64,000 bases of DNA from NCBI RefSeq assembly GCF_020080835.1, contig NC_058161.1, positions 12,767,103 to 12,831,102 on the forward strand, in the 5' to 3' direction. This DNA comes from Cotesia glomerata. Taxonomy: Eukaryota > Arthropoda > Insecta > Hymenoptera > Braconidae. Made by a program: the position numbers and the translations under genes. Below the pieces are notes generated by a model. That model was not told where the DNA came from. It did not search any database and was given only the letters and a program-made list of their open reading frames with translations. Positions 36,201 through 45,169 of the stretch are shown piece after piece. How positions within the stretch are numbered: position 1 is the stretch's first letter; each line of letters opens with the position of its first letter.

Positions 36201-39200
36201 TGTCTTCAGGGGGGAACACGTGCTGGTAGATGAATTCTTTCAACCACTTCCAGTCGCTTTCAGCCTGACGTAAGAGGTACTTCTGGATGTCAAAGTCGTC
36301 CAGGAGTAAAGTGTTCTCAATTCGGTGGACCATCATTGAAACTACCCCGTGGCTGTAAGGCATTTTTAGGAGTTTCTTTATGTTCTCCGCGTCGGAGACC
36401 ACGTCGACATCGCCGACGCAGTCAGGGAACATTTGGGCCATTCGGAAACTGGAGAACCCGGTGTTTGGGGGCTGGATACTCTGGAGGCCGTAGCTCTCCG
36501 CGGAACTGCTTAGCCAGTTTGACGGGGGGTGGTTTAGATTGGTGTTGCATTGGAGCTGCGCGAAGGTTGCTGGGGCTACTGTGGAGTATTTTACCACTGC
36601 GGTTGATTTTACCGGGGTTGGTGAAGATGAAGTTACTATTACAGGTTTTAACTGAAAAGAGGTAGTTTTATGGGTTGTTTAAAAATGAACTGTTTTTATT
36701 GCGTTCACAGTTTTGGAAATGCCGCAAAGATTCGATATTTATACGATATAAATACTGTATGTTTACCGTACTTTAGTTATTTTAGCTAGTTGTTTTGGCG
36801 AATTATTACAGAAAAATTACGAAATAAATTCAGAATATTTACGGCAATACAATAAATAGACAGATAATAGATTTTATTCGATCCTGAAGTTCTAAGCTCC
36901 TTCAGGACCATCAACAATTCATAAAGACAATAGTTCATAAGTGTACATTTGTTACAGTGTCCGCAATACAATTTTAAAGATCGACACTAATTAATAACTA
37001 ATTAATACTAACTAATAACTAATATGTTAAACTGCATGATTAATGGTAATTATACTGATTGCAAGAAAAAGTTAAAACAAGCTTTTTTGAAATTTTCAAA
37101 GTTGTCAATTACTGTAATATCAGCCGGTAATGAATTCTAAATTTTTATACCATAAATCAGGAAAGAATTTTCATAGATAGCCAAATTACTTCTTGGTAGA
37201 CTCAAGTAGTCATTCCTGACATCGCCTCTCCTTAATGCAATCCGCAGAAATTCTAATTTTGATCTGAATAATTGATTATAGTTTAGTTTGACTTCTTTGT
37301 AAAATAAACTAGCTATGAAGTAATCCCTTCTCGCATAAATTTTAACCAGCCTAATTTTTTATAATACGGAGTAGTGTTCTCAATAGGAAAATTACGGGAT
37401 ATTAACAGTATTAAAACCGTAAATGTACCGGATATTTACTGTATACTTATTTACTTATCGCTGAACTTTAAAAATCCTACAATCCCTACGCTTTACTTTC
37501 AATGATTCTTTGATTAAAATGAAAAATGTAAGAATTAATGAAATAAAAATGAAAATTTTATAATTTGTACACTTTTTACGATATGACTTTAAATGCAGCA
37601 ATCAACCAAAAATACTAAATTTTTCCTATTTTTTAATTATATCAGTATAAACGCGGCAAAATTGCAGTATTTTGTTAATGGCTCTACCAGTTAAGCTATC
37701 AGAGACATTGTCCGTAACTACCATTCAGTCACCTAATAAGACCTACCGAGTAATAAACACTACCGTCCATCTTACGGTAAAGATATAGTGTATAAAGTAC
37801 ACTAATTACTGCCATATCAAAGCAAATTTTAAGGGAGTTGGGAAAGAACGAATAGGGGAAAGGGGGGACCTACTCAGTGGGAATTTTTCCGTAATTGAAA
37901 AAATAATCAGACAGCCCAGACTGGGAATCGAACCCAGATCTTTCGGTTACGCGCCAAGGGCTCTACCAGTTAAGCTATCCGAGACAAGTACTGACTACTT
38001 TATTCAGTCACGTATATAAGACCCACCGAGCAAACAACGCCACCGTCCATCTTACGGTAAAGAGCCATATCAAAGCAAATTTTAAGGGAGTTGGGAAAGA
38101 ACGGATAGGGGAAAGGGGGGACCTACTCAGTGGGAATTTTTTTCCGTAATTGAAAAAATAATCAGACAGCCCAGACTGGGAATCGAACCCAGATCTTTCG
38201 GTTACGCGCCAAGGGCTCTACCAGTTAAGCTATCCGTCTTATTTGTTATTTTTAAGACTTAAAGAGTCTTTTTAGTTGTGTAAAATATGCGTCATTGTGT
38301 ATTTCAATTTTTTCAAAGTCTAGCAAATAAATTTTACGAATTTCATTAAAACTAAAATATTTTGCAACCGCGCACACTAAATACGTTACAAAATTTTTTT
38401 TTAATTTTTAAATTTACAACAAAATTTTTTTTAATTTCCGAAAATCATAAACAATTATATCGGTTACTTGGTTTTTTTAATTTATTAATTTTATATCTTT
38501 TTGTAAAGAAAAAAACAAATTTTTTTTTCTTAATAGTCTTATGAACGTGGGCTTGGCGCGATTTTTTTACAGTGAAACTGTTTTTGTTCAGATTATATAT
38601 TAATTGAATAAATGTCTGATGATGCCTGTAAGGACAACAGGCGAAATATCGCATAGAAATATTAAATAAGAGTGTGTTAGACTGGATTGCCAATATACCC
38701 ACAACCATAAATAAATTATTAACCAGTCATCAGGGTAATAAAAACCCATAAAAAACTAAAGTAATATTATAGTTAATACATAGATTTTTTACGGTAATTT
38801 AATCGTATTATTCTAGTAATTTTGCAGCAAAAGTACAGTAGAAATGCTGCGTAACTATATTAAAAAAACTGGCCAATATAACTTTAGAAATACTGTATTA
38901 TTTTACAATTATAACGGTAAATTTATGGTAAGTGCATTAATACCGAAAATTTACGGTATTTTAAAAACCGCGAAATTTTTAGTTCTAATTTAATAAATAA
39001 AAAATTAATAAATGTCGGCTTATTTTAGTATCATAAAAAAAATTGACATGTAGAATTTTCAAAAAATTATAATTTCAATTTTTTTAAAATAATTTTAAAA
39101 TTAACAGTCAGTTTACTATTTGCAATTTTTTTTAACTAATTTTGTTCCAAAAAAATTGTTTTAAAAAATATGTTATTTTTAATTTTTAAAAATTTTTAAA

Positions 39201-39686
39201 AATTTTTTTATTTTTTTTCTTCATTGCAATTTTTAAAAAACATTTTTTAATTCTAATTAAATGATAAAAAAAAAAAAAAAAATTAAAATCATCGGCTAAT
39301 TTTTGTTTACCGTATTTTACTTTTTACAAAAATTATTAAAATTATCAAACATCTGTTGGATAAATTTTTACCAAATTTATTTTTTAAAATAAAATAATAA
39401 AAAAATTGTCAAGTGACTGCCAACTTAATTATACTTTATTTCCAAATCTTGTTTTCTAATTAAAAAATAACCTAACTATTGAATGAAAATTAAGTTAGAC
39501 GACAATTATAAAATTTAAATAATTTTTTTTATTAACAAAACTATTAGAAAAAAAAAATTTATTTGTAAAAAACTAAGTGCAATTTTGAAAAAATATTTTT
39601 TTAATAAAAAAATATTAAAAACTTGTCAACTATAATAAATAAATAAAAATAAATACCTCCAAATTTCCATCAGATGAGTCCGACAT
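24259..39686 (-). CDS. EDRF1: Erythroid differentiation-related factor 1 homologue
   Basis: Six exons on the minus strand: 39686-39657 (MSDSSDGNLE), 36651-34575, 32339-31735, 30340-30025, 25038-24681, 24400-24259. All have GT-AG ends and join in phase to 1175 codons plus a stop, similar to vertebrate EDRF1. The N-terminal half carries family signatures: AVVKYSTVAP, VDVVSDAENIKKLL, SWMVHRI-like, NIVWTFENIQMLIGTNMPIFGG, CISLRLRD, KPINVLTGIDYWLDNLMCNV. The C-terminal half is helical and TPR-like (RRLGNIHNELGVLYMNQA, LLHSNSGRLMRT, QFRAANIQHRLGSLYHR). Acidic and Lys-rich linkers lie near residues 440-560, with another in the fifth exon. In vertebrates the protein is a nuclear factor affecting globin and haem-gene expression; its role in insects is not established. 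It is divergent from SSR4. Exon 1 encodes only ten residues, so it is the least certain exon, but its phase and Kozak context fit. Confidence 0.92.
25039..30024 (-). other. EDRF1 intron 4: duplication and nested repeats
   Basis: Contains A-rich stretches and a tandem duplication of about 600 bp: the AGTACGCTA...GAGCCCGGTTATATCG segment at about 26730 and 27345. It also holds a fragment of the 17-kb mosaic (27998-28090), the TACACGCA element (28096-29707) and a repeat end at the donor (29905-30018). No coding exon is seen inside. Confidence 0.6.
28096..29707. mobile_element. CACGCATAAAA element with a nested family B foldback
   Basis: The outer ends TACACGCATAAAAATGATTT and TTTTTTTCTGCGTGTA are inverted and TA-flanked. 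Flanking interior sequence is rich in TTTTGTTA/TAACAAAA words. A family B element lies inside (28348-29404). Its 524-bp foldback core (28881-29404) has TCCGAACAAAAACAGTTTCA at one end and its complement at the other. The larger element therefore predates the inner one. Confidence 0.65.
30724..31401. mobile_element. CCCTGATAGCCA element full of CAAGTTG words
   Basis: The ends are CCCTGATAGCCAAGT and TGGCTATCAGGG. A second, inner pair of ends is at 30772 and 31108. The interior consists of degenerate CAAGTTGGTGGCAACT / CCAACTTGGCGGCAAC repeats; the CTTGTAGCCACCTTG block occurs twice (30990, 31287). TA flanks both outer ends. It lies in EDRF1 intron 3. Open frames here are repeat-derived. Confidence 0.7.
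32340..32944. repeat. GATC-rich satellite, block 3, with a TATCTCG patch
   Basis: Satellite words (AGATCTGAT, ATATATCAG) occupy 32340-32500 and 32790-32940. Between them lies a 290-bp patch with repeated TAATATCTC/GAGATATTA words that resembles another short foldback. It is in EDRF1 intron 2. Confidence 0.7.
32937..33483. mobile_element. CACGG-ended MITE in the satellite
   Basis: Starts CACGGAAAAAAAAAA and ends AATTTTTTTTTTCCGTG, flanked by TG on both sides. The ends resemble the 702-bp CACGG elements but the interior differs (ATTACAATCTGAAACTGTAA, TGTAAATATTACATTTTACA). It is inserted within the GATC satellite. Confidence 0.6.
33484..34560. repeat. GATC-rich satellite, block 4 (TGATCATATGATCA variant)
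   Basis: Here the satellite is dominated by CAGATCTGATCATATGATCA and GATTAGATCTGATCATAT units, a variant distinct from the block at 5180. It runs to within about 15 bases of the EDRF1 exon 2 donor. A 229-bp MITE is inserted at 33748-33976. Confidence 0.8.
33748..33976. mobile_element. GGGTAGAAGTACCG MITE with TA duplication
   Basis: The ends GGGTAGAAGTACCGTTTGT and ATCGGTACTTCTACCC are inverted and flanked by TA. GTGGCCA and TGGCCAAAA lie just inside. It is cleanly inserted in the GATC satellite, so its limits are unambiguous. Confidence 0.85.
36852..37392 (-). pseudogene. Second LINE 3' fragment
   Basis: Homologous to the LINE at 14758-16110. On the minus strand the HTTPYYKKLGWLKF segment is recognisable, but frame changes and stops follow. 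The 3' end has the same AGACAGATAATAGATTTTATT tail. The flanks share CAATA, and the joined flanks match the uninterrupted copy at about 48040. It is therefore a retroposed, 5'-truncated, decayed copy. Confidence 0.75.
37811..38236 (-). repeat. 253-bp tandem duplication with pseudo-tRNA segments
   Basis: The block from GCCATATCAAAGC to the tRNA-like sequence is present twice (starting 37811 and 38064). Each copy holds, on the minus strand, TAGCTTAACTGGTAGAGCCC and the T-arm CTGGGTTCGATTCCCAG (37917-37988 and 38163-38236). Acceptor ends do not pair, so these are tRNA-derived repeats. A further partial tRNA-like end is at 37675-37705. Confidence 0.7.
38270..38596. mobile_element. Family B half element
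   Basis: Matches one arm of the foldback (ATCGGTTACTTGG, TTTTGTAAAGAAAAAAA, TTAATAGTCTTATGAACGTG, GACTGTTTTTGTTC-like end). The mirror arm is missing. A GATGCCTGTAAGGACAACAG segment just after it (38620) resembles a LINE 3' region. Confidence 0.55.
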
Positions 39687-40217
39687 CTTAAAAAAAAATC
39701 TTTTTTATAAACTTCCAAACAACGCTAGTGTATCACTGAAAAAATAATTATAAAATTAAATACACAATAATAAATACAATAAATATAATAAATGCACGTA
39801 TTTATATTTTTAGTTTAATAATAAAAACTTTGTATACGTTTGTATCACCTGAGCAAGCTTCTAGAACGTACTGGAATTACTGAAACATTATTAACATTAT
39901 ATTTGTTCCAAGTTTCACCGCAAGATGGCTGACATGTTACCTTTGGCGCTCTAAATTATCATTGGTCAATAAATTCTGACAAACTTTTAAAATTCCACGT
40001 CCGTCAGTGACGTGGCTCTGATTTTGACACATCACATATCACATTACACATTGACATAAACATTACTTCACTGCACACACTCACAGCGCCACACTATCAT
40101 TCACAACAGTTGGATACACTGAGCAGACTGTAATAAAAAATAGTAAATTAATAAATTGTGACTTAAAATAATATATTTAAATAATAAATTTAAATTAAAT
40201 AAATAAATAAATAAAAA
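39687..40217. promoter_or_regulatory. Bidirectional promoter region EDRF1/SSR4
   Basis: Only 531 bp separate the two start codons, which point away from each other. The middle is clearly more GC-balanced than the flanks. It contains CAAGATGGC (39921-39929), a match to the YY1/Pho core common in promoters of housekeeping genes. No TATA box is convincing. A shared regulatory region is inferred from the spacing. Confidence 0.55.
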
Positions 40218-43200
40218 ATGAAGTGCCTAGTAATTTTGTGCGTTGTCCTCGGAGTCGTAAGTGGAATTAGAGGAGAAAAATGTGACAAGCCAGAGGTTAC
40301 TGCTACGGCATATGTAACCCAGGACGCGACTGTCCTGACGAACGTGGCATTCACTACACAGTTTACTCTCAAGTGCAGCAACGGAGTCAAGGATATTTCA
40401 CTTTACGCTGAATGTGAAGGAAAAACTCTACCCGCTGTTCGACTTAGTGCTGATAATAAATACCAGGTAAACACACAAAATATTAATTAAGGTAAAGTAC
40501 TGGGTACTTACCCAGTATTTGAACACTTATTATAATAAATAATAGTTTAAAAAAACTAAAAACACGCTTTTTATAGAAAACCAAACTAAAAAATAGAAAA
40601 TAAATTTAAATTAAGAATAGTGTTAAAAATTTCAATAAATATAAATTAATAATAGTGTAAATAAAAAAAATGTATTTTATTTTAAAAAAAGCGTGAGGTG
40701 CATGGTGTCAATAGTTATAAATATTTTATTGACAGATATGAGTAGAGTGATTATCATTTTGATAATCCCATAATAAAATCCCATAATAAAATTGAGATGA
40801 AATATATGTGAAACCAATTTATTCGTGATGTGATTGGTTGAAAATATTTATTCTCATTCTGATTGGTTAAAAGTGAATATAATATACATAAATGACACAT
40901 AAATATATCATGACCATAAATATGAGGCGCGCGCTTGCGCGCGCAAATATGAATTCTAGTCCTAATATAAAATTGAGATGAAATGTATGTGGCATCAAAC
41001 TATTCGTAACGTGACTGGTCGAATATATCATAAGCATGAAAATATATGCAAATGCTACAGTCAGGCGCGCGCTTGCGCGCGCAAATTTGAATTCTAGTTC
41101 CCATAATAAAATTGAGATGAAATGTATGTGAAACCAAACTATTCGTGATGTGATTGGTCGAATATATCATATGCATGAAAATATATGCAAAGTCTATAGT
41201 CAAGGCGCGCGTTTGCGCGCGCAAATTTGAATTCTAGTCCTAATATAAAATTGAGATGAAATGTATGTGGCATCGGGTTGCAGTCAACTATTCAGATTGA
41301 CAACATTCCGAATTAATAAATTTCTAGAACTTAGAAAGTAAATATAAAATATAATTTAAAATAATTAATCTTACAAATTTTAAAATTTCGAAAAATATAA
41401 ACTTGAATAATGAAAAAACTAAAATTATATTAATAGAATCTTTCAAAGTCACAAAGTCTCAATAAATTAAAAAACATAATAACGAAAATTTTTACGCCAG
41501 AATGAATGAACAGAGGAACACTCATTTAGCCGAAAAATGTAAATATATAGTTATTTGGATGAGTAATTTTCGGCCGAATCATTATTCGTATGGATGAGTA
41601 TTCGGATGAATATACGTCGGAACGAACTTTTTTCGAAATTAAATCAATTTTAACTCTTGAGGAATATAAGATTTATGTTTACCTATATTCGATAGCTCGG
41701 TATTTTATAATTTGCAAAATTGTTTTTCGGCTGGTATTATATTTAAGTTAATGTATTTTATAAACTTTGAATGTAGCGGAATTTTTAATTTTCTAAAATT
41801 TTGATAATTCGGAATGCTGTCGATCTGACTGGTTGACCGCAACCCGTGGCATCAAACTATTCGTAACGTGATTGGTCGAATATATCATAAGCATGAAAAT
41901 ATATGCAAATGCTATAGTCAGGTGCGCGCTTGCGCGCGCAAATTCAAATTCTAGTATCTTAAAAAGCACCCCACGCTTTTTGAAAATAAAATACATTTTT
42001 TTTATTTACACTATTATTAATTTATATTTATTGAAATTTTTAACACTATTCTTAATTTAAATTTATTTTTTATTTTTTAGTTTGGTTTTCTATAAAAAGC
42101 GTGTTTTTAGTTTTTTTAAACTATTATTTATTTTTTACTTTTTAGTTTGGTTTATTTATAAAAGCGTGATTTTTTAGTTTTTTTAAACTATTATTTGTTG
42201 ATTATCAAAAATATTCAGGCGCGCAAATTACCCACGGAGAGTTACATACTGACATACTGACATACTGACATACAAGTGAAGCTAATAAAAATAATTATTT
42301 ATAAATATTATAAATACGGGGAATCAGAGTTCGATTTCGGAGAGCGAGCCTGAGAAACGGCTACCAGAACCAAGGAAGGCCGCAGGCGCGCAGATTACCC
42401 ACGGAGAGTTACTGACAAACAAACTGACATACAAGTGAAGCTAATATAAAGCGTGTAAAAATGGGACCAGTACTTGAACAGACTTTTCGAATTGTTGTAA
42501 TACAAAATTCGGAAATTTATTATGAGTAATATGCGCATGTTATAATTATTCAATGATACAGTAATTGATTTCTGTACGTTTTTTCAATTATAAATCAAAA
42601 CAATTATATTTTTGTTAACTTAAAAGTTTACATGTCGAGAAAAGCCGATCCGAACAAAAACAGTTTCACTGTAAAAAAATCGCGCCAAGTCCACGTTCAT
42701 AAGACTATTAAGAAAAAAAATTTTATTTCTTTACAAAAAGATATAAAATAAAAAATTAAAAAATCCAAGTAACCGATATGGTTGTATATGATTTTCGGAA
42801 ATTAAAAAAAATTTTTTTGTAAATTTAAAAGTTAAATGAAACAATTTTGGAACGTATTTAGTGTGCGTAGTTACGAAAAATTTCACTTTTTATGAAATTC
42901 CTAAAATCTATCTACTAGGACTTTAAAAAAAAAAAAATTCAAGTACACAATGACGCACATCAAGTACGTTCCAAAATTGTTTCTTTTAATTTTTAAATTT
43001 ACAAAAAAATTTTTTTTAATTTCCGAAAATCATATACAACCATATCGGTTACTTGGATTTTTTAATTTTTTATTTTATATCTTTTTGTAAAGAAATAAAA
43101 TTTTTTTTCTTAATAGTCTTATGAACGTGGACTTGGCGACCCTGTTTAAAATTTCAATAGGATCCCATCAAAAGCGACAAAAGCCACTTAGAAACCCATA

Positions 43201-45066
43201 AGTTTTATTAGTTTCTAAGTGGCTTTTGTCGCTTTTGATGGGATCTTATAGGAGTTTTTCAACAGGGGTGATTATTTTATAGTGAAACTGTTTTTGTTCG
43301 GATTTCAGGATTTTTTGTAATTATAATAAAAATTGACAATTTTAATTTAATACATTTCCGGTGGCAAACTATCCCCTTTAAGCTATAGTTCATGTAAAAG
43401 TTATTCTTGCGCCGCCTGGCGTGTGTAATTGCAAGCTGTCAAATATCTTTTTCACTGTAGTTTCCCATCTATTATAAGATTAGCATGCATCCTTATATTA
43501 TTTAGTCTCTGGCCGTCCGCTTTTTACATAAGAAAAAGTTAAAATCTAAAAATCTGGGTCGCTATAGTTTGTGCTGATTATTTTTAATAATTTTAAATAG
43601 AAATTATAAAGATAATTGATAATAATCAAGTAATACGCGTAATAAAAGCATGAACTACTATTATAAAATATCATATAAAAAAATCAAAATAAATTTGAAA
43701 AAATTTGTAACCTCAAAAAACCGTTCTGCTTATGGTATATACACACTCGGTAGTCTGGCTTGAGCACGGAACTTGGCGCCAGACTCTATCGAGTCTGTTG
43801 ATTTATAATTGAAAAATTGCTTGTCATTCAAAAAAATGTAATTAAAAAATTAAATACAAATATTTATCATTTTCAAATGAACATATTAAATATTCATAGT
43901 ATTATTTTTAATATTAATCAATAATATGTTATAGTTCTTTAGATACTTCAATAAAACGTTGGAAATTTTTGGTGTGCCTATTGGCATATATTTTATTAGT
44001 TTAACTACTGCTCGGAGTGTTAAACTACTAAGGCTTGTCAAAATTGATTGTTCAACTACTATTCCTTTGATAGTCTATCTATGAAAATTCAATTATCTTT
44101 GTTACTTTGCTAATCAATTTAAAATTGCTTATATTTTCATGAAAATCGCTAATTTGAATTAATAATTACATCTTTATATATTCAAAGTCGGGTTCAATTT
44201 TTTTTACTTTGAAACTTGTTCAACTACTGGATACTTGACCTTATTCAAGCTTTAATTCTTCAATAATTTGCTAATTTTGATAGTTTCTTAATCAGCAGCG
44301 AAATTTTTATTTTTTTGGCAAAAAATGAGCCTTTCGTCTGAAAAATTTGTAAATCCGGCTATAGAAAACTTCAGGAATTTATTTTAGCACATTCTGAACC
44401 AATAAAATCATTTTTGATCTTATGAAATTTAAAATTCAATAAAATTTTAATTTTCAAAAATTTTAATCCAAAAAAATTACTCTTAAATATTTTAATCATT
44501 AACATTTTTTTAGAAATTTTTATTTACAAAATTCTAATGATTTTTTAAATTGAAAAATTATAATTTTCAAACTCTATGATTGAATTCTAGTCTTAAAAAT
44601 TTTTGTTTTAAATATTCTAATTTTTAAAATTCTTTTAAGATATTTAATTTGAAAAATTCTAATAATTTTTTTTTTTTATTAAAAAATTCTAATTCTGAAA
44701 CTAGATATTAAATTTTAGCCTTAAAAAATTTTAAGAAATTTTAATACAAAAAAATTGAAATATCAAATATTTCATCACTAAATTTTATTTAAAAAAATTT
44801 TTCAGGTATCCTGGACTGAAGACATAAAGAAAGTCCATTCCGGCAACTACGAAGTAAAACTCTACGACGAAGAAAGTTACGCAGCAATCAGAAAAGCGCA
44901 CCGTAACAACGAAGACCCGTCATCTGTAAAGCCACTCGCCGTGGTGACAGTGACCAACCCAGGAGTGTACCAGGGTCCTTGGATCAACTCCGAGCTTTTA
45001 GCAGTAGCTCTTGCCGCTCTTGTTTCCTACGCAGCTTTTTCTGCCAAGTCAAAGCTCCTCGCCTAG
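40218..45066 (+). CDS. SSR4: Translocon-associated protein subunit delta
   Basis: Two exons: 40218-40466 and 44806-45066, joined in phase 0 (donor CAG|GTAAAC, acceptor TTTTCAG), giving 169 residues. Residues 1-19 are a signal peptide (MKCLVILCVVLGVVSG). A lumenal domain follows with conserved cysteines at 22, 53 and 66 and family signatures YAECEGK, SWTEDIKKVHSGNYEVKLYDEESYAAIRKAHRNNED (in two parts) and GPWINSE. The C-terminus is one membrane span (about 145-163) and a short cytosolic KSKLLA. Length and order match animal TRAP-delta (about 173 residues). It is part of the TRAP complex that helps the Sec61 channel translocate secretory proteins in the ER membrane. The 4.3-kb intron is almost entirely transposon. 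It is divergent from EDRF1 and convergent with PSMG2. Confidence 0.95.
40766..41954 (+). mobile_element. Array of four Helitron-like units, last one split by a MITE
   Basis: The units are 40766-40959 (with a duplicated TCCCATAATAAAA start and a divergent middle), 40960-41097, 41099-41237, and 41238-41274 continued at 41854-41954. Each ends in the GCGCGC hairpin, about 11 bases and CTAG. The right flank TATCTTAAAAAGC and left flank GATAA are identical to those of the two-unit array, so both arrays occupy the same position of the host element. Confidence 0.85.
41275..41845. mobile_element. 571-bp MITE with 8-bp target duplications
   Basis: The termini GGGTTGCAGTCAAC... and ...GTTGACCGCAACCC form inverted repeats that extend for about 36 bp with a few mismatches (inner part ACAACATTCCG/CGGAATGCTGT). 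GTGGCATC flanks both sides (41267-41274 and 41846-41853). 8-bp duplications fit hAT, P or Merlin-type transposases. There is no open frame of note. Confidence 0.88.
42649..43800. mobile_element. Family B element in the SSR4 intron
   Basis: Foldback part 42649-43302 (ATCCGAACAAAAACAGTTTC and mirror end GAAACTGTTTTTGTTCGGAT) continues to 43800 with the GCGCCAGACTCTATCGAGTC end. A 128-bp palindrome is inserted at 43140-43267. This copy supplies the uninterrupted reference for the insertion at 10533-11260. Confidence 0.7.
43140..43267. mobile_element. 128-bp palindromic mini-MITE
   Basis: Ends CCCTGTTTAAA and CAACAGGG. The centre is an almost perfect hairpin: ATCCCATCAAAAGCGACAAA... mirrored by ...TTTGTCGCTTTTGATGGGAT, around a ~17-bp loop. 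It interrupts a family B arm. The target duplication is not clear. Confidence 0.75.
43801..44805. other. Rest of SSR4 intron
   Basis: The first ~440 bp match the repeat at 12181-12680. The remainder (44240-44805) is A/T-rich with TTTTAAAATTTT words and holds no visible feature before the acceptor. Confidence 0.45.
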
Positions 45067-45111
45067 TTCCAGATTTAAATCAAATTTTTTATCTTTAAAT
45101 TTTAATATTTA

Positions 45112-45147
45112 AATAAATTAACATATAATTACAAATTTTTATTTATT
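45112..45147. other. Overlapping opposed polyadenylation signals
   Basis: AATAAA for SSR4 (+) at 45112-45117 and AATAAA for PSMG2 (-) at 45142-45147. Normal cleavage 15-30 bases downstream of each would make the two transcripts overlap at their 3' ends. Confidence 0.6.
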
Positions 45148-45169
45148 AAATTATTAATTATACAAAAAT

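Larger units (their letters stand above)
36665..38960. mobile_element. TTTACGGTA repeat (family D) in EDRF1 intron 1, interrupted
   Basis: The outer parts (GGAAATGCCGCAAAGATTCG at 36716; AATACATAGATTTTTTACGG near 38775; AGTACAGTAGAAATGCTGCG near 38832) match, in reverse, the repeat at 45610-48180. In this copy the LINE fragment (36852-37392) and the pseudo-tRNA repeats (37690-38240) with a family B piece (38270-38596) are inserted. Sequence downstream of the LINE resumes at ATAGGAAAATTACGGGATAT. Confidence 0.65.
40534..42456 (+). mobile_element. Composite element in the SSR4 intron with a 4-unit Helitron-like array
   Basis: The same ends as at 22469-23485 (AATAAATAATAGTTT ... GCTAATATAAAGCGTGT). 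The same central site is occupied, here by about 1.19 kb (40766-41954) of tandem Helitron-like units plus a nested 571-bp MITE. It lies only 67 bp after the exon 1 donor. Confidence 0.75.

Noticed and set aside
37917..38236. Pair of tRNA genes on the minus strand
   Set aside because: Same defects, and both lie in a duplicated 253-bp repeat.
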